From contig JAJCYL010000649.1 in NCBI GenBank assembly GCA_029262955.1, forward strand, positions 1-24,646: a stretch of 24,646 bases of DNA, read 5' to 3'. The notes below the pieces were generated by a model, which saw only the letters and a program-made list of their open reading frames with translations, was not told the DNA's origin and made no database searches. Within the stretch, counting starts at the first letter, position 1. Every line of letters begins with the position of its first letter. The position numbers and the translations under genes were made by a program. Source of the DNA: Cytophagales bacterium (GTDB lineage: Bacteria > Bacteroidota > Bacteroidia > Cytophagales > Cyclobacteriaceae). Shown one piece after another: positions 22,597 to 24,646 of this stretch.

Positions 22597-23925
22597 ATGA
22601 GAACGATATTGATATTACTCACCAGCGCCACACTATCAATGGCGCAGCAACAGCCAACCAAAGATTGGAAGGCTTACACCGACCCTTCAGAAGCGGGTTT
22701 TTCTACACAGAAATTAGCTAAAGCACAATTCTATTATGACTCGATTGGTTTTGGGGCTACGCTTATTATTCACAATGGAGCGGTTTTGGCTTCCTGGGGT
22801 GAAAACACGCGTCGATTCATGTTGGCCTCTATGCGCAAGAGCCTGCTCAGTGCGCTCATTGGCCAGGCAATCGATCAGAAGAAGCTAACCCTTGAGTCTA
22901 CTTTAGCGGAATTGGGGATAGATGATAAAACTCCCCTTACTGATTCAGAGAAATCAGCAAAATTGAAAGACCTTTTGACCACCAGATCAGGGGTTTATTT
23001 GCCTTCCGCTTTTGAGTTCCAGGGATGGAAAGAACTTAAACCGGACCGTGGTAGCCATGAACCAGGCACTTTTTGGTATTATAACAATTGGGATTTCAAT
23101 GCACTGTGTACCATTTATGAGCAGGCCACAGATCAGAAACTTTTTGAATCATTCCATAACAGAATTGCCGACCAGATTGGCATGCAGGACTTTCGAAGCA
23201 GTGATGGTATTTATTATTATGAACCAGAATCAATGCATCCGGCCTACTTGTTCAAAATGAGTAGCCGCGACCTGGCGAGGTTTGGGTTACTATATCTGAA
23301 CAAGGGTGACTGGGGTGGTCATGAAATCTTACCGGCATCATGGATTGAACTAAGCACCAGGGCTCATGCCCAGGCATACAATGACTCATATGGCTATCTC
23401 TGGTGGACTAATTCAGTGCTTGATTTTCCGGCTTATTCAGCCAAAGGTGCTGGTCGACATACCCTGACCGTAATACCTGAATTGGATTTAGTGATTGTCA
23501 TTAGAGCCAATGATTATACAGGCAGACCAATTAAAGGAAGGGAAAATGAAATGTTGGAGGAATTGATTGTGGAGGCAAAGACAGGCATTGGGGCAGAACA
23601 ACCTTCTTTGGAGCCCATCACCTGGTTTGAGAAAAGGAATCCATCAGCAAAAACAAACGTTCATAAAATAAATCCAATTATCCCGGGTGATTACCAACAT
23701 CCTCAATTTGGCAACCTGACTATCGAGCTGAATAATTCTCAATTGACATTGTTAGGCAAGCCGGCTCGATTTAACCTGATACCTATTGGGGAAAACCAAT
23801 ATTTTATTGAGGACATTGCCATCGAGGCTATTTTTGAGGTTGCCCCGGATACTAATACAAAGAACACTTCCCAAATGGCTGTCAAGCCAGGATCAAGGGA
23901 GCGGGTATTGATGTTTTATTATTAG
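22597..23925 (+). CDS. secreted serine hydrolase, beta-lactamase/class C fold
   Basis: This 442-residue protein has a cleavable N-terminal signal (MRTILILLTSATLSMAQQQP, cleavage near MAQ). The catalytic tetrad motif Ser78-x-x-Lys81 (ASMRKS) and the YxN motif in WYYNNWDFN (160-168) are present. The third motif (KTG/HxG) appears to be SAKGAGRH (nucleotide 23440). This is the fold of class C beta-lactamases, penicillin-binding proteins and esterases. In Bacteroidota most such genes are peptidases or esterases of unknown substrate. After the hydrolase domain (to about residue 330) there is a C-terminal beta-rich tail of about 90 residues. A ribosome-binding-like AAAGGAG precedes the anti-sigma stop region (22562), and the gene starts 38 bases after it, so it could be in the sigma operon. 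I infer that it may be part of the envelope-stress response. Confidence 0.88.
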   Translation: MRTILILLTSATLSMAQQQPTKDWKAYTDPSEAGFSTQKLAKAQFYYDSIGFGATLIIHNGAVLASWGENTRRFMLASMRKSLLSALIGQAIDQKKLTLESTLAELGIDDKTPLTDSEKSAKLKDLLTTRSGVYLPSAFEFQGWKELKPDRGSHEPGTFWYYNNWDFNALCTIYEQATDQKLFESFHNRIADQIGMQDFRSSDGIYYYEPESMHPAYLFKMSSRDLARFGLLYLNKGDWGGHEILPASWIELSTRAHAQAYNDSYGYLWWTNSVLDFPAYSAKGAGRHTLTVIPELDLVIVIRANDYTGRPIKGRENEMLEELIVEAKTGIGAEQPSLEPITWFEKRNPSAKTNVHKINPIIPGDYQHPQFGNLTIELNNSQLTLLGKPARFNLIPIGENQYFIEDIAIEAIFEVAPDTNTKNTSQMAVKPGSRERVLMFYY

Positions 23926-24170
23926 ATGTTGGGAACTGTATACCCCCAGATGTACCAGGTAGTGCCTGAATAATTTATTCGACAAGAGTTGGCACTGGTG
24001 GGGCCTTTTGGAGATCTCATGAAAAAGGAGGGCAGGTGGAATATGTCTGAGGATGAGCCCCGAAAGCTATCGGGGTGCCGTGTTGCCAGCTGATGGCATT
24101 GTGCGTAGGCATGTGGTTGAAACTCATGCGTTATTATTTCCCAAAGGGTTTTTGTTTCGTTTTGGCCACA
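23926..24170. other. non-coding spacer after the serine hydrolase gene
   Basis: There is no convincing gene here. AGTGCC at 23961 and GGCACT at 23991 could form a long-loop hairpin followed by TTTT at about 24005 (weak terminator). CCCCGAAAGCTATCGGGG at about 24058-24075 is a 6-bp-stem hairpin. TTTCGTTTT and AAAACGAAA around 24157-24179 form a 9-bp inverted repeat at the junction with the tandem repeats. Confidence 0.5.
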
Positions 24171-24283
24171 AAAACGAAAGCTCTCCGGCAGGAGAAAAAG
24201 CAGCAGTACCTTACCTGGGGATCTTACGTCGCCAATACTACAGAAAGGCTCCTACCAATTATAGGAACGAAAAAAAGATCGTT

Positions 24284-24352
24284 CATTCCAGCGAAGGCGG
24301 GAATCTCCCGGATTTGGTGCTTCTAATGGAGATTCCTGCCTACGCAGGAATG
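24284..24352. repeat. hairpin repeat copy 1 in the right-end tandem array
   Basis: CATTCCAGCGAAGGCGGGAA with TCTCC forms a 25-base arm matching the inverse of GGAGATTCCTGCCTACGCAG with GAATG at 22 of 25 positions, with a 19-base loop. It belongs to the same family as 1443-1518, in the reverse orientation. Confidence 0.8.
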
Positions 24353-24518
24353 ACGGGTTTTCTTTTAGATTTTGTCATCGAAATTTTTGTGAGCATGGGT
24401 TTAACTCTCAAAAATGAAAGCCCTCCGGCAGGAGAAAGCACACATACCGGGGATATTCTTACGTCACCTACGCTACAGAAAGGCTCCTACCATTTATAGG
24501 AACGAAAAAAAGATCGTT

Positions 24519-24587
24519 CATTCCGGCGAAGGCGGGAATCTCCCGGATTTGGTGCTTCTAATGGAGATTCCTGCCTACGCAGGAATG
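24519..24587. repeat. hairpin repeat copy 2 in the right-end tandem array
   Basis: This is nearly identical to copy 1 (one visible base change, CATTCCG for CATTCCA) and lies 235 bases later. It has the same 19-base loop (CGGATTTGGTGCTTCTAAT). Confidence 0.8.
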
Positions 24588-24646
24588 ACGGGTTTTCTTT
24601 TAGATTTTGTCATCGAAATTTTTGTGAGCATGGTTTGACTTTCAAA

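Larger units (their letters stand above)
24171..24646. repeat. two tandem ~235-240 bp repeat units, probably continuing past the window
   Basis: Unit 1 starts at about 24171 (AAAACGAAAG, CTCTCCGGCAGGAG) and unit 2 at about 24411 (AAAATGAAAG, CCCTCCGGCAGGAG). The shared downstream parts (from GATCGTTCATTCC at 24277 and 24512) are offset by 235 bases and are nearly identical up to GTGAGCATGG. The variation is in the first 60 bases, where unit 2 lacks 5 bases. The last bases of the window (TTTGACTTTCAAA) match the start of a further unit. Each unit contains a long hairpin. The short frames here (24053-24499 and others) are repeat translations and not genes. Confidence 0.8.

Noticed and set aside
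24053..24638. Frames of 148, 83 and 74 residues at the right end
   Set aside because: They lie in the tandem repeat region, repeat each other, and include the same hairpin-derived peptide (SGEGGNLPDL...). No codon bias or family similarity supports them.
24171..24646. CRISPR array
   Set aside because: The repeats are about 235 bp with almost no variable spacer, contain long hairpins, and no cas genes are present.

Overview
The window looks like chromosomal DNA of a member of the Bacteroidota, most probably a marine-type Cytophagales (Cyclobacteriaceae/Fulvivirga/Roseivirga-like). The evidence is a type IX secretion C-terminal sorting domain on the DUF1501 protein, a CarboxypepD_reg-like/DUF5686 outer-membrane protein, two PadR-linked FtsX-type permeases with the cytophagal N-terminal prefix domain, generally weak Shine-Dalgarno sequences, and moderate-to-low GC. 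There are no tRNA or rRNA genes, no CRISPR array and no transposase.

Layout. 1-673: the 5' part of a Bacteroidota-specific helical/TPR-like protein, running off the left edge on the minus strand. 806-1268: a possible TTG-start micropeptide and a VOC/glyoxalase-fold protein, followed by a terminator and a palindromic dispersed repeat. 1598-2416 (-): a short-chain dehydrogenase. 2431-2905: a 475-bp cassette with 43-bp inverted ends that carries a GxxExxY-family nuclease-like gene whose E-x-K catalytic signature is mutated. It abuts the start of a DUF5686 outer-membrane gene (to 5314) whose signal peptide is interrupted by a stop at codon 3. 5398-5709 (-): a small ABM-like protein.

5796-11845: two consecutive PadR regulator/orphan permease pairs, each with overlapping genes, clearly a duplicated module with no ATPase gene beside it. 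11849-12688 (-): a lipoprotein of the xylose-isomerase-like TIM-barrel family, convergent with the second permease with only 3 bp between stop codons. 12793-13185: a DUF1801 protein. 13271-14155: an ArsM-type arsenite methyltransferase.

14476-20015: a tight four-gene operon of DUF1800 protein, DUF1501 protein with T9SS sorting domain, outer-membrane beta-barrel protein and lipoprotein, closed by a hairpin terminator. This looks like a cell-surface or secreted assembly. 20339-20734: a HigA-like antitoxin with no intact toxin beside it. 21002-22558: a DUF6249 membrane protein divergent from an ECF sigma factor and its zinc-finger anti-sigma factor. 22597-23925: a secreted serine hydrolase of the beta-lactamase/class C fold.

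The last 720 bases are non-coding repeat DNA, including a roughly 235-240 bp tandem duplication whose units each hold a long hairpin. The same hairpin family occurs inverted at 1443-1518, and related CGTCAT...ATG hairpins lie downstream of arsM and of the four-gene operon.

Most noteworthy are the GxxExxY cassette and the adjacent damaged signal-peptide codon, the duplicated PadR/orphan-permease module, and the hairpin repeats that sit only at 3' ends of genes.
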